A DNA stretch of 64,000 bases from Propionicicella superfundia DSM 22317 (GCF_000423465.1 NZ_AUIA01000012.1:111509-175508), one strand, 5' to 3'. Shown: positions 53,065 to 62,683, numbered from the stretch's first letter. The notes: a model not told the origin generated them from the letters alone. Translations and numbers: made by a program.

Positions 53065-56000
53065 TCACGCTGAGGCTCTGGCTCTGGAGCGCGCGGGCCT
53101 CTCCGTGTTGTCGATGATTCTTTCGCTGCGCGTCGGCAACTCCGCCGGGATCTCGTCCTCGTCGTCGCTGCGGTTCAAGACCTGGTCTCGGAGGAGCTGC
53201 TCGGCGGCACGGTGGTGCCCTTGGGCCGCGAGTGCTGCCGCGAGGTCGAGCTGAGCCGTCTCTTCGGCAGGGGCGACGCGGGTGGCAATCTCGGCAGCCT
53301 CCTGGGCCGTGGCGTGGTCGCCGAGGGCAAGGCTGGCAGTGGTGACAAGGTGGGCGACGTCGACGATCGCGCATTGGAGGAGCTGGTCAAGGCGCTGCCC
53401 TTCGCTGAGCCAAGCACCGCCCTCTCGGCGGAGTTGTCCAAGCGGAGTGCCTTGGACCAGGGCCAGGGCCTGACGAAGATCGTCCAGCCCGGCGATTCCC
53501 CGGGCCTCCCCGCGAGCGCGGAGGCGGCGGAAGAGATCGGCGTCGACGAGGACGTCTTCGACCTGATACGCGGCCTGGCCCCGGAGGCGTGCGGCGTCCG
53601 TTTGGCGACTGTCGGGGAGGTGCTGGCGACCGGTGCGCGGGTTGATCCCCAGCCAGTTGCGAAGAGCAAGGATGTCCTTGCGAACGCGATCCGTGGGGAT
53701 GCGCATGGCGTCGGCGACTTCCTCGGTGGTGGCGCCGTGTGGGCGGGTGGCCAGGTAGGCGAGGAGTTCGCTGAAGTAGGGCTTGCGTCCGGCGGCGGCT
53801 GTGGGCTTTCCCGTGGGCGCGACTCGGACGGTCAGCGGGCCGAGCAGCATCAGCTTGGGCAGGTTGCAGTGGGGATCGAACCAAGTGCTCAGGTCGTCGT
53901 CGAGGGTGGGGTCATCCCGCTCGACCTGCCGAGCGACCTGCTCCGGGACGTGCGGGGCCAGGGCTGCCAGGTCCTCACTGGTGACGGCTGCGACGTCGAG
54001 GTACAACTCGTCGTCCTCAGGGAGCATGTTGGTGACGGGCTCGTTGGGAGTCGCGTCGCGCGGGATCGTGTGGTCGGGCAGGAGTTGGCCGGCCTGGTTC
54101 GTGTGGGCCCGCCAGCCGTCGGCAGGTTCGGGGTGCTCGGGATACTCGACGTCGGGCTCGTCGGCCTGAGCGAAGATCGCAGCGCACCCAGCCGTCTCCT
54201 GGGCGGTGAGCCCGGCGGCGATCAGGGTGAGCCCGACCCCGGGCAGAACGACACGGCCGTCCCCGGTGAACTGGAGGACCTCAGCGTCGAGGTCAGCCTG
54301 AGCGTCGGCTGTGTCAATGAGCACCAGGACGGTGCCGGTCTGGCGGTGCTGGTCGTTGAGGAGTCGGACCAGCTGCTCGGTGAGCTCGGTGCGGGGGGCG
54401 TCAAGGAGGAGAAGGCGGCTGTCCCACAGCGGGTCGTCGAGAAGGGTGGCACGTCCGGTTGTGATGTCCAGGTTGGCTTCCCTGGTGCGGTCGATCATGG
54501 CGACGGTGTCGGCGATGACGTGGGCGGTGATGTCGTCGGCGTCGTGGTGGCGGACGCGGCGGGGGTTGAGAGCGACGGCCTCGGCGGCGACGCCGACGCA
54601 CTCGACCTGGACGTCCCGGGTCCAGGGGTGGACGGCGAGTTCGGCAGCGGTGTGCCGGGCGAAGCCGCGAACTCGTTCAGGGTTGCCGGTGACGCGCAGG
54701 ACGCCGGCTTCTTCGAGGTTGTACAGCCAACGGTGGCCCTGGTCGTCGAGGCCGAGGGTGACCAGTTGTGGGTAGGCAGCGGGCAGGGCTGAGGCAAGCG
54801 GTCCGAGCTGGGCGAGATCAACACTGGTGGGGATCTCCCATCGGAGCCGGTCGGGGGCCGTCCGCCACGGCTCGGGCAGGTCCATCGGGTCGGCAAGGTG
54901 TAGACGCAGGACGTCACCGGCCTGTTCCAGCGCGGCGAGGTGTGGCATCGGCTCTCCGGCTCGGCCTTGGCGGGCGGCGAGTCTGCGGAGGGCTTCATCG
55001 ATGAACGCGACGTCGAGGGCGGCGGCTGCGCCTTGGGTGCGAAGCGTCTTCTCTATTGGATCAAGCTCGGGGGGCGGGGTGGCGATCATCCGACCGGGAC
55101 GCCGCCTGCGCAGTTGGGCGGCGCGTCGCCGGCCAAGGGCTAGCCAGAGGGACCCGGCGAGGATGCTGCCGGCACCGACTAATCCGTTCACCAGCCAGCC
55201 GGGGGTGGGTGCCGCATCTTCCGCGGTGACCGCGGAACTGGCAGGCGTCTCCGGCGCGCGAGTCGCGGTGGTTGTGGACGGGGGGGTCGCGGTCTGGGTT
55301 GGCGTCGTGGCCGGGGACGCCACGACCGCCGGCTGATTTGCCTTGGTGTTCTCGGCCGGCGCCGGCTGGTCGACCTCGGACCCTGGGCCCGCGTCCTTCT
55401 TTGGCTGTGGACGACTCACCGTCGTCGGCCGTTCCTTCGTGATGTCCGGACTGTCCTTCGGGATGGCGAGGGTCCAGCCGACATCGATGACGTCCGGGTC
55501 GGTGAGGTGTTGCCCGCCGGGTTGGGTGATCGCCCGGGACGCTTTGACGATCCTTGGGTAGGCGCGGGCATCGTCGAGGTGGTCGAGGGCGATCTCACTG
55601 AGGGTGTCGCCCTTGCGCACCGTGTAGCTCTCGCTGGTGGCGTTGCTGGACGCGGACTTCGCTTGGTCCACCGGAAGGGTGAGCACCCAGCCGGGGCGGA
55701 GGAAGTCGTCGCCCTTGCCGTCCAGGAGGCGGGTGTTGAGGGCCGCGATCTCGGTGTAGCGGCGGCCGTTCCCGAGTTCGGCGTCCGCGATCGACCACAA
55801 GGACTCGCCCCGCTTCACGGTGTGTTGCCTGGTGTGGGCGGGTGCTCGGGGCGCTTCCTCGACGGCGGTGATCTCGTGCGTCTCCGCCGGCGCGACGGTC
55901 TCGCTGGCCGTGACGGTCGGGATGGGGAGGGGGTCGGCGTTGGCAGAGAGGGTGGGGCCGTGGACGGCGACGAACAGGGCGGCCGCGGCGGCCACGAGTT

Positions 56001-56307
56001 GCCTTGCAGCAACCTGGGGCAGCCGCAGGCCGGGCAGGTCGCGGGGCTGGACGCCGCGCGCACGAGCAACGATCTCGAGGATGATCAGACCGGCGAGGAG
56101 CGCCCAGGTGAGCCAGCCGATGCCCTTGATCGCCACCAGGGCGAGGGTGCCGTCGTCGCGGCTGAGCAGCACCTCGGCCAGGTCGGCCCACGAGGTGATG
56201 GTGGGGAGCGTGCCGAACCCGACCTGGAGCAGGAGCCAGGGGAGGCCGACGAGCAGGGCGGCGAGACCGAGGGTGGCTGCCAGGCCAACGAGCCGGCGGC
56301 GGATCAT
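53065..56307 (-). CDS. Membrane protein with LysM repeats and C-terminal BTAD-type regulatory domain
   Basis: This 1080-residue protein has N-terminal membrane helices (LAATLGLAALLVGLPWLLLQ, LTWALLAGLIILEIVARARG), two LysM motifs (HTVKRGESLWSIADAELGNG and YTVRKGDTLSEIALDHLDD), a Pro/Thr-rich stretch, another hydrophobic segment (GWLVNGLVGAGSILAGSLWL), and a cytoplasmic C-terminal half ending in a winged-helix and BTAD-like helical-repeat region (FSELLAYLATRPHGATTEEV onward). This couples wall binding outside to a DNA-binding or protein-interaction module inside. ATG 56307 overlaps the upstream stop. It is the last gene of the Tad pilus operon. Confidence 0.8.
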   Translation of the reverse strand: MIRRRLVGLAATLGLAALLVGLPWLLLQVGFGTLPTITSWADLAEVLLSRDDGTLALVAIKGIGWLTWALLAGLIILEIVARARGVQPRDLPGLRLPQVAARQLVAAAAALFVAVHGPTLSANADPLPIPTVTASETVAPAETHEITAVEEAPRAPAHTRQHTVKRGESLWSIADAELGNGRRYTEIAALNTRLLDGKGDDFLRPGWVLTLPVDQAKSASSNATSESYTVRKGDTLSEIALDHLDDARAYPRIVKASRAITQPGGQHLTDPDVIDVGWTLAIPKDSPDITKERPTTVSRPQPKKDAGPGSEVDQPAPAENTKANQPAVVASPATTPTQTATPPSTTTATRAPETPASSAVTAEDAAPTPGWLVNGLVGAGSILAGSLWLALGRRRAAQLRRRRPGRMIATPPPELDPIEKTLRTQGAAAALDVAFIDEALRRLAARQGRAGEPMPHLAALEQAGDVLRLHLADPMDLPEPWRTAPDRLRWEIPTSVDLAQLGPLASALPAAYPQLVTLGLDDQGHRWLYNLEEAGVLRVTGNPERVRGFARHTAAELAVHPWTRDVQVECVGVAAEAVALNPRRVRHHDADDITAHVIADTVAMIDRTREANLDITTGRATLLDDPLWDSRLLLLDAPRTELTEQLVRLLNDQHRQTGTVLVLIDTADAQADLDAEVLQFTGDGRVVLPGVGLTLIAAGLTAQETAGCAAIFAQADEPDVEYPEHPEPADGWRAHTNQAGQLLPDHTIPRDATPNEPVTNMLPEDDELYLDVAAVTSEDLAALAPHVPEQVARQVERDDPTLDDDLSTWFDPHCNLPKLMLLGPLTVRVAPTGKPTAAAGRKPYFSELLAYLATRPHGATTEEVADAMRIPTDRVRKDILALRNWLGINPRTGRQHLPDSRQTDAARLRGQAAYQVEDVLVDADLFRRLRARGEARGIAGLDDLRQALALVQGTPLGQLRREGGAWLSEGQRLDQLLQCAIVDVAHLVTTASLALGDHATAQEAAEIATRVAPAEETAQLDLAAALAAQGHHRAAEQLLRDQVLNRSDDEDEIPAELPTRSERIIDNTERPARSRARASA

Positions 56308-56738
56308 CGTTCGGTTCCTTGGACGGCGCGGACGAGTCGGGCGCTGGAGTGTCCGGTGACGGTGAGGGTGCCGACACCGATCGAGCTGAGGAACATCGGG
56401 GTGTAGGTGTCGGTGACGGTGACGTCGAGGACGTTGCCGGACCGGACGGTCACCGTGCCCGTGACTCCCGCCTGGGCGAGGTAGGCCGACGCGGCCCGCT
56501 TCGCGGCGGAGACGTCGACCGTGGGGGTGTGGCCGCGGATGGCTTGAGCGGCGGCGACCTCCTCGCCGGCGGTGCGGGCGGCTTGGGCGGCGATAGCGCG
56601 CGCCCGTTGCTGGGCGTGGACCTGTCCGCCCAGGTCGACGGCGATCCCGACGCACAGCACGAGCGCGACAGCGGCGAGGGCGAGCCACACACTCACCGAG
56701 CCTCGCTCGTCACTAAGACGTCGGGTGCGAACCGTCAT
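56304..56738 (-). CDS. TadG-like pilus-associated protein
   Basis: This 144-residue protein has the TadE/G-type N-terminus DERGSVSVWLALAAVALVLC, a short basic leader, the Glu-Arg-Gly processing-like site and one long membrane helix, followed by an external domain (YLAQAGVTGTVTVRSGNVLD). These are pseudopilin-like components of Flp/Tad pili. GGAAGG lies 8 bases before ATG 56738. It is encoded between two TadE-like genes and the LysM-BTAD gene. Confidence 0.75.
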   Translation of the reverse strand: MTVRTRRLSDERGSVSVWLALAAVALVLCVGIAVDLGGQVHAQQRARAIAAQAARTAGEEVAAAQAIRGHTPTVDVSAAKRAASAYLAQAGVTGTVTVRSGNVLDVTVTDTYTPMFLSSIGVGTLTVTGHSSARLVRAVQGTER

Positions 56739-56743
56739 GGCCG

Positions 56744-57172
56744 TCACCTTCCCCGGTAGGTGTCCAGGGGGCTGGACATGGTGGCGGTGATGGTCTTGGT
56801 GCCCGAGACGCCGGGCAGGCCGATGTCGTCCAGCCGGAGGTCGCAGGACACGGTGGCGCGAACCTGACCGGGCGTCCCGACCTCCGTGGCGAAGGCAGCC
56901 GTGTCGACTGTCACACTCGTGGTGGCGCAATCGAGGTCCTGGTTGGCGAGGCTGTGGCGTGCGGCCGTGGTGGCGTCCGTGCGAGCGGCGGTGGCGGTGC
57001 GGGCGATGGACGCCGCGCGGGCGGCGTCGCTGGCCGCGGCTTGGACGGCCTGCTGGGCGATCGCCTGGCGGCCGCCGAGGACGAGCAACCCGACGAGCAG
57101 TAGGAATGCGGGAACGCCGATGACGGCTTCGACGCTGGCGGATCCGCGTTCGTTCCGGGTTCGGAGGGCCAT
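56744..57172 (-). CDS. TadE-like pseudopilin
   Basis: This 142-residue protein has the pattern NERGSASVEAVIGVPAFLLL, a prepilin-peptidase-type site and conserved Glu ahead of a membrane helix, then an Ala-rich external domain with two cysteines (DLDCATTSV, TVSCDLRLDD) that could form a disulfide. It is a minor pseudopilin of the Tad pilus. Its ATG overlaps the stop of the next TadE-like gene. Confidence 0.8.
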   Translation of the reverse strand: MALRTRNERGSASVEAVIGVPAFLLLVGLLVLGGRQAIAQQAVQAAASDAARAASIARTATAARTDATTAARHSLANQDLDCATTSVTVDTAAFATEVGTPGQVRATVSCDLRLDDIGLPGVSGTKTITATMSSPLDTYRGR

Positions 57173-57558
57173 CAGGTGATCCGTTCGACGGGCAGGCTGG
57201 CGGACTGTTCCACCGTGGGGGTCCAGCCCGGCACGAGGCTCAGGCTGGACCCGGTCACAGTGATGGAGGCGATGGCCGCCGTCCGCGATCCACGGATCGT
57301 GACGGCGGTCAGGGAGTCCCCGGCGGTGTCGGTCACGAACGCCGACGCTGCGGAGGTCCCCGCAGCGAGAGTGCCGTTCTCGCGGGAGGCAGCCCGGGCG
57401 CCCTCCTGGGCGGCCGCCATCGCGAGCGCGCTGGCGTGGTAGTAGACCGCTCCTTGGACACTGCTGAACAGGATCAGCAGTAGCAGCGGCATCAGCACGA
57501 CCAACTCGACCGACGCCGATCCGCGCTCCTCGAGGCGGACGGACCGTGGACCCTTCAT
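57172..57558 (-). CDS. TadE-like pseudopilin
   Basis: This 128-residue protein has EERGSASVELVVLMPLLLLI at its N-terminus, the typical TadE signature (Glu at +5 of the processed form and a hydrophobic helix), and an external Ser/Thr-rich domain. It starts 13 bases after the Flp-type pilin gene and is followed by a second TadE-like gene. Confidence 0.8.
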   Translation of the reverse strand: MKGPRSVRLEERGSASVELVVLMPLLLLILFSSVQGAVYYHASALAMAAAQEGARAASRENGTLAAGTSAASAFVTDTAGDSLTAVTIRGSRTAAIASITVTGSSLSLVPGWTPTVEQSASLPVERIT

Positions 57559-57571
57559 GAGCGTGCCCTCG

Positions 57572-57760
57572 TCAGCCGAGGAGGGCGATCTTCCCTTGGG
57601 CGTAGGCGGATATCGCGGCGACGACGATCACCGCGAGCAGCACAATCGCGCTGGTCACGACGGCCTGCTCGGTGCTGACGCTGCCACGCTCGTCTCGAAG
57701 CTTCGGGTCGAGCCAGGCTTTGACCAGCAGCAGCGCGGTCATCAGGCGGGCGTTCATCAT
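57572..57760 (-). CDS. Flp-type major pilin
   Basis: This 62-residue prepilin has a basic leader, DERGSVSTEQAVVTSAIVLL and a hydrophobic helix followed by a short tail (AQGKIALLG). Size and signature fit the major Flp pilin subunit of Tad pili. GAGAGGAAA lies ahead of ATG 57760 (adjacent ATG 57757 is an alternative). Confidence 0.78.
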   Translation of the reverse strand: MMNARLMTALLLVKAWLDPKLRDERGSVSTEQAVVTSAIVLLAVIVVAAISAYAQGKIALLG

Positions 57761-57798
57761 GGTTGTTTCCTCTCGGGTGGGTTGGGTGTAGCGGGAGG

Positions 57799-58701
57799 TC
57801 AGGAGGTGAGGAGGCGCAGCAGGGCTGGGGTGACGAGGAGGGCGATGAACACGGCCCCGAGGAGGCTGCCGGGGACCACCATCCGTTCGGACACCTCGTT
57901 GGCCTTGCCTTGTTCGCCGGTGAGCATGGCCGTTCGCATCGAGGTGGAGCGGGCCCGCAGGGTGGCGTACACCTGCGCGCCCTCCTCCCCGGACAGGCGC
58001 ATGATGTCGGCAAGATCGGCCAGTTCGGGGACTCCGAGGTCGTCGGCCAGCTCGGTGAGTGCATCCCAGGGTGCTTGCCCGGACCAGCGGGAGCGGGCAA
58101 GTTCTTCCCCGACGCGGCGGAAGACCCAGCTGTGGCCGATGCCGGCGGCGATCTCCATGGCCTGGCGGGGCCCCGACCCGGCGTTGCGTTCGAGGGCGAC
58201 CAAGTCGACGTAGGCGCCCAGGGCACGGTTGAACTCAAGCCGGCCACGTTTGGCGTCATCGCGAACGTTCCAGTTCGGCAGGAACCACAACAACCCCGCC
58301 AGGGCCAGGCTCGCGGCGACCGGAATCACCACGGGCAGCTGGAAGCCGAAGAGGCCCACCGCCAGCGTGAGCAGGCTGGGAAACACCAGGCCGAGGAGCG
58401 CGAAAGTGATCTTCTCGCCGTAGTAGCGCGGCAGGGGGATCCGCAGCAGCGCGAGTTCCCGAGTGGGGATCGCGCCCCATACCCAGGGCGGCAGGTGCCG
58501 CAGGGCCCACAGGCCGAGCCGCTCCTTGCCGCCGGTCACCGGCGCGGCGGCGACGGCGCGCTGGCGGCGACTGTAGGTGGGTGAGAGCCGGTCGACGACG
58601 TCGGCCAGATCCGGGGCGGCTGGCACGAGCCGCCACCCGGCGAGGACGAGCCCGAGCGTGATCAGCGCGCCGGAGGCCATCGCGAGCTGGGCCCCGGTCA
58701 T
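57799..58701 (-). CDS. tadC: Tad pilus inner-membrane platform protein TadC
   Basis: This 300-residue type II secretion F-domain protein has membrane segments at both ends and in the middle (ITFALLGLVFPSLLTLAVGL, LPVVIPVAASLALAGLLWFL, LLGAVFIALLVTPALLRLL) and a cytoplasmic GSPF helical domain (RLEFNRALGAYVDLVALERN). It partners TadB in the pilus assembly platform. ATG 58701 overlaps the TadB stop by ATGA. The frame is open further upstream, but that part lies inside tadB. Confidence 0.85.
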   Translation of the reverse strand: MTGAQLAMASGALITLGLVLAGWRLVPAAPDLADVVDRLSPTYSRRQRAVAAAPVTGGKERLGLWALRHLPPWVWGAIPTRELALLRIPLPRYYGEKITFALLGLVFPSLLTLAVGLFGFQLPVVIPVAASLALAGLLWFLPNWNVRDDAKRGRLEFNRALGAYVDLVALERNAGSGPRQAMEIAAGIGHSWVFRRVGEELARSRWSGQAPWDALTELADDLGVPELADLADIMRLSGEEGAQVYATLRARSTSMRTAMLTGEQGKANEVSERMVVPGSLLGAVFIALLVTPALLRLLTS

Positions 58702-59597
58702 GACGTCACCCCCGCCGCGCTGGAACGGTCGACGTCCATTGGCCGTTCCATATCGCCGAGGAAGCGTGGCAACGATTCGCCCTGGGACATGCGGCGCATC
58801 CACGCCAAGGCTCCGGCGTAGGCGGCCAACAGCACCGCGAGCAGCGCCTGGCCGAGCGGAGTGCCGTAGGGGGCCATGAACTGACCGTTGAACGCCAGCA
58901 GCGTCAACACGCTCAACGTGATCAAGGTGACATTCCGGGCCGTCGCGCGGGGCTTGGCCCGGTCGGCTTCGATCTTGCGGCGAGCGGTGACGTCCTCGGC
59001 GACCGATTCGGCCAGGCCCTGCAACACGCTCGCCAAGCCGTTGCCGCGGCGGCGGGCGCCGAGAATCAGGTAGGCGGCCACCAGATCACCAGTGGCGTCA
59101 TCTAACTCATCAGCGAACTCCTGCAGCGCTTCCTCGGTCGACCAGCGGGCGCGGAGCCGGGCCACCAGACGGGACACTTCCGGCTTGATCGGCTCGGGCG
59201 TCGAGCGCAACGTCGCGGCGAGGGCCTGCTCCAAGCCCACCCCGACGGTGAGTACCCCGGCGAGGTTCCGCGTCCACTCCGCCAGCGCCTCGAGGCGTTC
59301 GATCTGGGCGGTTGCGGCCGGGGACGCCAACAGGTTGGGCAAGCCGACCACCGCCAGCGGGACCGCTACGACCGCGACCAGCCAACCCGTCACGACGGCC
59401 ACCAGCACCCCCGCACCGACGCCGACCAGCACCAACACGCGGGTGCGCGGACGGATAGCGCGGACCCGACGCAGCAGAGCAGGACTCCGGCGCGGCCCAA
59501 GGGCCGGCTCGACCGGGACCGGCCGGAGCGAGGCGATGACGCCCAGGACCCCACCGGCGACGAGGGCACCGGCGAGGGCAGCCAGCAGCCCCGTCAC
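58698..59597 (-). CDS. tadB: Tad pilus inner-membrane platform protein TadB
   Basis: This 299-residue type II secretion F-domain protein has N-terminal helices (VLVLVGVGAGVLVAVVTGWL), the conserved cytoplasmic stretch RNLAGVLTVGVGLEQALAAT, and C-terminal membrane helices (ITLSVLTLLAFNGQFMAPYG, ALLAVLLAAYAGALAWM). It is coupled by ATGA overlaps to TadA before and TadC after. Confidence 0.87.
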   Translation of the reverse strand: MTGLLAALAGALVAGGVLGVIASLRPVPVEPALGPRRSPALLRRVRAIRPRTRVLVLVGVGAGVLVAVVTGWLVAVVAVPLAVVGLPNLLASPAATAQIERLEALAEWTRNLAGVLTVGVGLEQALAATLRSTPEPIKPEVSRLVARLRARWSTEEALQEFADELDDATGDLVAAYLILGARRRGNGLASVLQGLAESVAEDVTARRKIEADRAKPRATARNVTLITLSVLTLLAFNGQFMAPYGTPLGQALLAVLLAAYAGALAWMRRMSQGESLPRFLGDMERPMDVDRSSAAGVTS

Positions 59598-61135
59598 GAG
59601 ATCGCCCCGTGGGTGCGGGCTTCGGCGAGGAAGCCGGCCAGATCGAACCCGTGGCGCTCCAGGCGGCGCAGATTGTCAGGCAGGGTCTGCGCGGTCGCGC
59701 GGCGGGTGTCCCCGGCGTGGAAGACCGTGGTGGTCGCATACCCCTTCTCCTTCTCGCCGGGGGTGATCGCGATGATCTCCGACACCCATCGCCGGCGCCG
59801 CACGGCGCCGTTCGGCAAGCTTTCGGAATCCATGTCCAGCTGGACGATCAGGTCGATCGTCTCGGCGAGTTTCAGGGTGGCGAGTTCGTGGGTGATCTGC
59901 GGGCCGAACTCCATCGCGCAGGTGGTCAGCTTCCGCATCGCACCGGCGGCGTCCACGCTGTGGGTCGTCGAGATCGACCCCGACCCGGACTCCATCGCCT
60001 TGATCATCAACCAGGCCTCCGGGCCGCGGATCTCGCCGACGATCGTGCGGCCCACTGTGAACCGGAATGAGTCGAACAAGGCGTCGCTGAGGGTGAATTC
60101 CCCCGCCGTCCGGCCGTCCGGGCCCCGTTCGCCCGAACCCGGCCGTGACTCCCAGGCGTGCACGATCGCGTGCTGCCCTGGCATCTCGTGCAACGCGAGT
60201 TCGTACTCCGACTCCAAGGTGGCGACCGACTCCGCCGGATCGAACGCTCCACACAGGGCCCGAGCCATCGTTGTCTTCCCGAAACCCTGCGGCCCGGACA
60301 CCACCACCGACAACCGGGCTCGGATCGCCGCGGTCAGGAACGACGCCGCCAGGGGCGACAAAGACCCGCGGGTCACCAGGTCATCCAAGGTCACCTCGGT
60401 GAGCCGGTGCCGACGGATCACCACGGACGGCCGCGGGGTCACCCACGCGGTCGCCGCCAACCGTGAGCCGTCGTCCAGCCGCAGATGCAGCCGGGGTTGG
60501 GCCTCACTGAAGGGGCGCGCGTTCACCTCCGACCGGGACGCCAAGAACGCCAGAAAGTCGATCAGCTCCTGATCCGAATCGGCGACCGGCGGGCCCGGGA
60601 GGCGGGTGCCGTCGGCCAACTCCAGCCACACCCGGTCGTAGCCGGTGATGATGATGTTCTCGACGCGGTCGTCTTCGACCAGCGGCTGCAAGCGACCCAT
60701 CCGGAACAAGGCGTTGAAGATTGCCTGGGCCAAGTTGTCTTGCTGGGTCAGCGTCAACGATGGCCGACCAGCCGTCACAGCGTCCGCTGCGGCCGCCTCC
60801 AGCAACTCCACGATGATCGAGCGACCCAGCGCCTCCTGCGCCGCCTTGTCCATGTGCAGCCGGTCGTCACCCAACTGCTTGGTGAGCAGCTCCGACGCCT
60901 GTGACCGGAACGCCGCCACCACCGCCCAGTCCACATCGGTGCCAGCGGCGCGGCGCGGAGTGAGGTCCTCGGCGGACTCGCCGACGGCGGTGACAGCGTG
61001 CAGCCCCGAGGCCGACCTGGGCCGGGGCGGACGCCGCGGCGTCCCTCCCTCAGCCGGGGTTGGGCGGCGGGTGCGGGACTCGAACAATGGCAACGACCGC
61101 GGATCCGGTCGTCCGTCATCGACTGGCATCGTCAT
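59594..61135 (-). CDS. tadA: Tad pilus assembly ATPase TadA (CpaF)
   Basis: This 513-residue hexameric secretion ATPase has a Walker A motif, GPQGFGKTT, at about residues 280-288; the atypical Walker B/Asp box region TLESEYELALHE; SVDAAGAMRKLTTC; and the EIRGPEAWLMIKAMESGSGS segment with SISTTHS, all typical of CpaF. A basic N-terminal region of about 70 residues precedes the ATPase core. GGGAGG lies upstream of ATG 61135, and it overlaps the upstream ParA-like stop. Confidence 0.92.
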   Translation of the reverse strand: MTMPVDDGRPDPRSLPLFESRTRRPTPAEGGTPRRPPRPRSASGLHAVTAVGESAEDLTPRRAAGTDVDWAVVAAFRSQASELLTKQLGDDRLHMDKAAQEALGRSIIVELLEAAAADAVTAGRPSLTLTQQDNLAQAIFNALFRMGRLQPLVEDDRVENIIITGYDRVWLELADGTRLPGPPVADSDQELIDFLAFLASRSEVNARPFSEAQPRLHLRLDDGSRLAATAWVTPRPSVVIRRHRLTEVTLDDLVTRGSLSPLAASFLTAAIRARLSVVVSGPQGFGKTTMARALCGAFDPAESVATLESEYELALHEMPGQHAIVHAWESRPGSGERGPDGRTAGEFTLSDALFDSFRFTVGRTIVGEIRGPEAWLMIKAMESGSGSISTTHSVDAAGAMRKLTTCAMEFGPQITHELATLKLAETIDLIVQLDMDSESLPNGAVRRRRWVSEIIAITPGEKEKGYATTTVFHAGDTRRATAQTLPDNLRRLERHGFDLAGFLAEARTHGAIS

Positions 61136-61950
61136 CGTGCACCTCCCATGGTCTGGGGAACCGAACGGGCCAACCACGCCAACGGGGACGCCGGCCGACC
61201 CACCCCCGCCGAGGCGTGGGCGCGGATCGCCTCCCCCAACGCCGACAAGCCCGAGCGCAGCGGTGCGCGCCTCGGGATCGAGCCCCGGGCGCGCGAGAGG
61301 ACCGCCGCCGAACGGCGGTCCCACGGCAATGTGCCCACCAACGGCAGGCCCAGCGCGTCGGACACTTCTCGAGCCGAGTAGGGGTGGCCTTCGCCGACCA
61401 CCACCAACCCGACTCGGGTCGCGGCGCCCTCCGTCTGATCCCGCAGCGTCTCGGCCCACGAGGTGGCGGCGATGACCGCCGGCAACGTGCTCCGCGTCAA
61501 CAGCAGCGTCACGTCAGCCCCATACAGCAGCGGCGCCGGGGAGCCCTCCAAACCCAAACGACCCGCGTCCACGATCACGTCCTGGCCGGTCTCGTCCAGG
61601 TCCCGCAACGCCTCCAGCAGGGCCGGCCACAAGGCGGTCAAGCTGCCAGCCTGAGCGTGGGATCTGCTCCCCGGTAGCAGGCGGGCCTGCGAGTCGGGGA
61701 GGTCGAGAAGTTGGTGCGGCAATTCGGCCGCGACCAGATCTTCCCGCTGAGCCATCGCCAACTCGATCAAGCCGCCTTCGTGGGCGACCTGCCCCTGGAA
61801 GTAGCCCGCCAAGATGCTCGAGCCGCCCGTCGGGTCGGCTTCCACGAGCACCACCGGCCGGGGCCAGCACAGGCCCAACCCCACTACGGTGGTGGACACT
61901 CCCGGCGATCCGCAGACTGCGGTCAACGCGACGATCGACACGTCGGTCAC
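61132..61950 (-). CDS. TadZ/CpaE-like ATPase-fold protein
   Basis: This 272-residue ParA-family protein has CGSPGVSTTVVGLGLCWP in the P-loop position, without the signature lysines, and later VIVDAGRLGLEG and VTLLLTRSTLPAVIAATSW. TadZ-type proteins set the location of the Tad pilus. Start GTG 61950 overlaps the SAF-domain gene stop (GTGA). Like the ParA-like protein of the T4SS operon, it has lost the usual P-loop lysines. Confidence 0.78.
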   Translation of the reverse strand: MTDVSIVALTAVCGSPGVSTTVVGLGLCWPRPVVLVEADPTGGSSILAGYFQGQVAHEGGLIELAMAQREDLVAAELPHQLLDLPDSQARLLPGSRSHAQAGSLTALWPALLEALRDLDETGQDVIVDAGRLGLEGSPAPLLYGADVTLLLTRSTLPAVIAATSWAETLRDQTEGAATRVGLVVVGEGHPYSAREVSDALGLPLVGTLPWDRRSAAVLSRARGSIPRRAPLRSGLSALGEAIRAHASAGVGRPASPLAWLARSVPQTMGGAR

Positions 61951-62621
61951 CTCTCCCGGGAATCCAGCACCAGGGCGACCTTGCCTGTGGCTGCCCGTGC
62001 GGCCAGATCAGCGGCTGCCTCCGACGGGACCAGCACGTCCACGATCGTCTGGTCGCCTGCCTCCGACGGGTGGACGCCAACGACGGTTGCCGAAACTGTT
62101 ACGGGAGTGCCCGCGACCTCGCCCTGCTGGCCCGGGGTCTGCACGACGCGCACCGCGTCCCCGGGCGCGATCGGCTCCGCAGGCAGCATCCCGGGCGCTA
62201 AGCCGATGCCCACCACCGATGTGCCCCTGGCCGGCACCACCGTGGCGGTCAGGTCGTCCGGAGTGAGTAGTCCACCCGGCGCCAGGTCGAGCGCCGCCCG
62301 CTGGCCGGCCACCACGTCCTCCTGATTCGCGGGCACTGTCTTCACCGCCGGATCCAGGCTGACTCGCACAACCATCAGGTCGTCACGGTCGATCACCTCG
62401 CCGCGATGCACCAGTGTGCGGACCGCGAGCACCTCGCTTGTGTTGCCGGCGACAGTCCACAGCCACAAGCCCAGCAGCGAGCCGACGACGACGGTTGCCA
62501 CTGACACCACGAGGGCGACCGGACGTCGGCGCAGCTTCGGAGGCGGCGCCAGCTCGGGCGGCTCGGGAACGCCCGGGGGCGTCGGTCGGGTCTTCGCGTT
62601 GGTTCGGGTGATCACTGACAT
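61947..62621 (-). CDS. SAF-domain protein (CpaB/RcpC-like)
   Basis: This 224-residue single-pass protein has one membrane helix (ALVVSVATVVVGSLLGLWLW) and then an SAF-type domain (LVHRGEVIDRDDLMVVRVSL, AALDLAPGGLLTPDDLTATV) with a further strand region. RcpC/CpaB proteins are periplasmic or external components of Tad pili. ATG 62621 is preferred; frames upstream lack a ribosome site. Confidence 0.75.
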   Translation of the reverse strand: MSVITRTNAKTRPTPPGVPEPPELAPPPKLRRRPVALVVSVATVVVGSLLGLWLWTVAGNTSEVLAVRTLVHRGEVIDRDDLMVVRVSLDPAVKTVPANQEDVVAGQRAALDLAPGGLLTPDDLTATVVPARGTSVVGIGLAPGMLPAEPIAPGDAVRVVQTPGQQGEVAGTPVTVSATVVGVHPSEAGDQTIVDVLVPSEAAADLAARAATGKVALVLDSRER

Positions 62622-62683
62622 GGGTAACTCGCTCTCGTGGGGGGCGGGCACGGACGGGGGTGGATGGGTTGGGCGACGCTCGA

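Noticed and set aside
53212..54792. 526-codon plus-strand frame opposite the LysM-BTAD gene
   Set aside because: Shadow frame, composition-driven; the minus strand has clear domains and coupling to the Tad operon.
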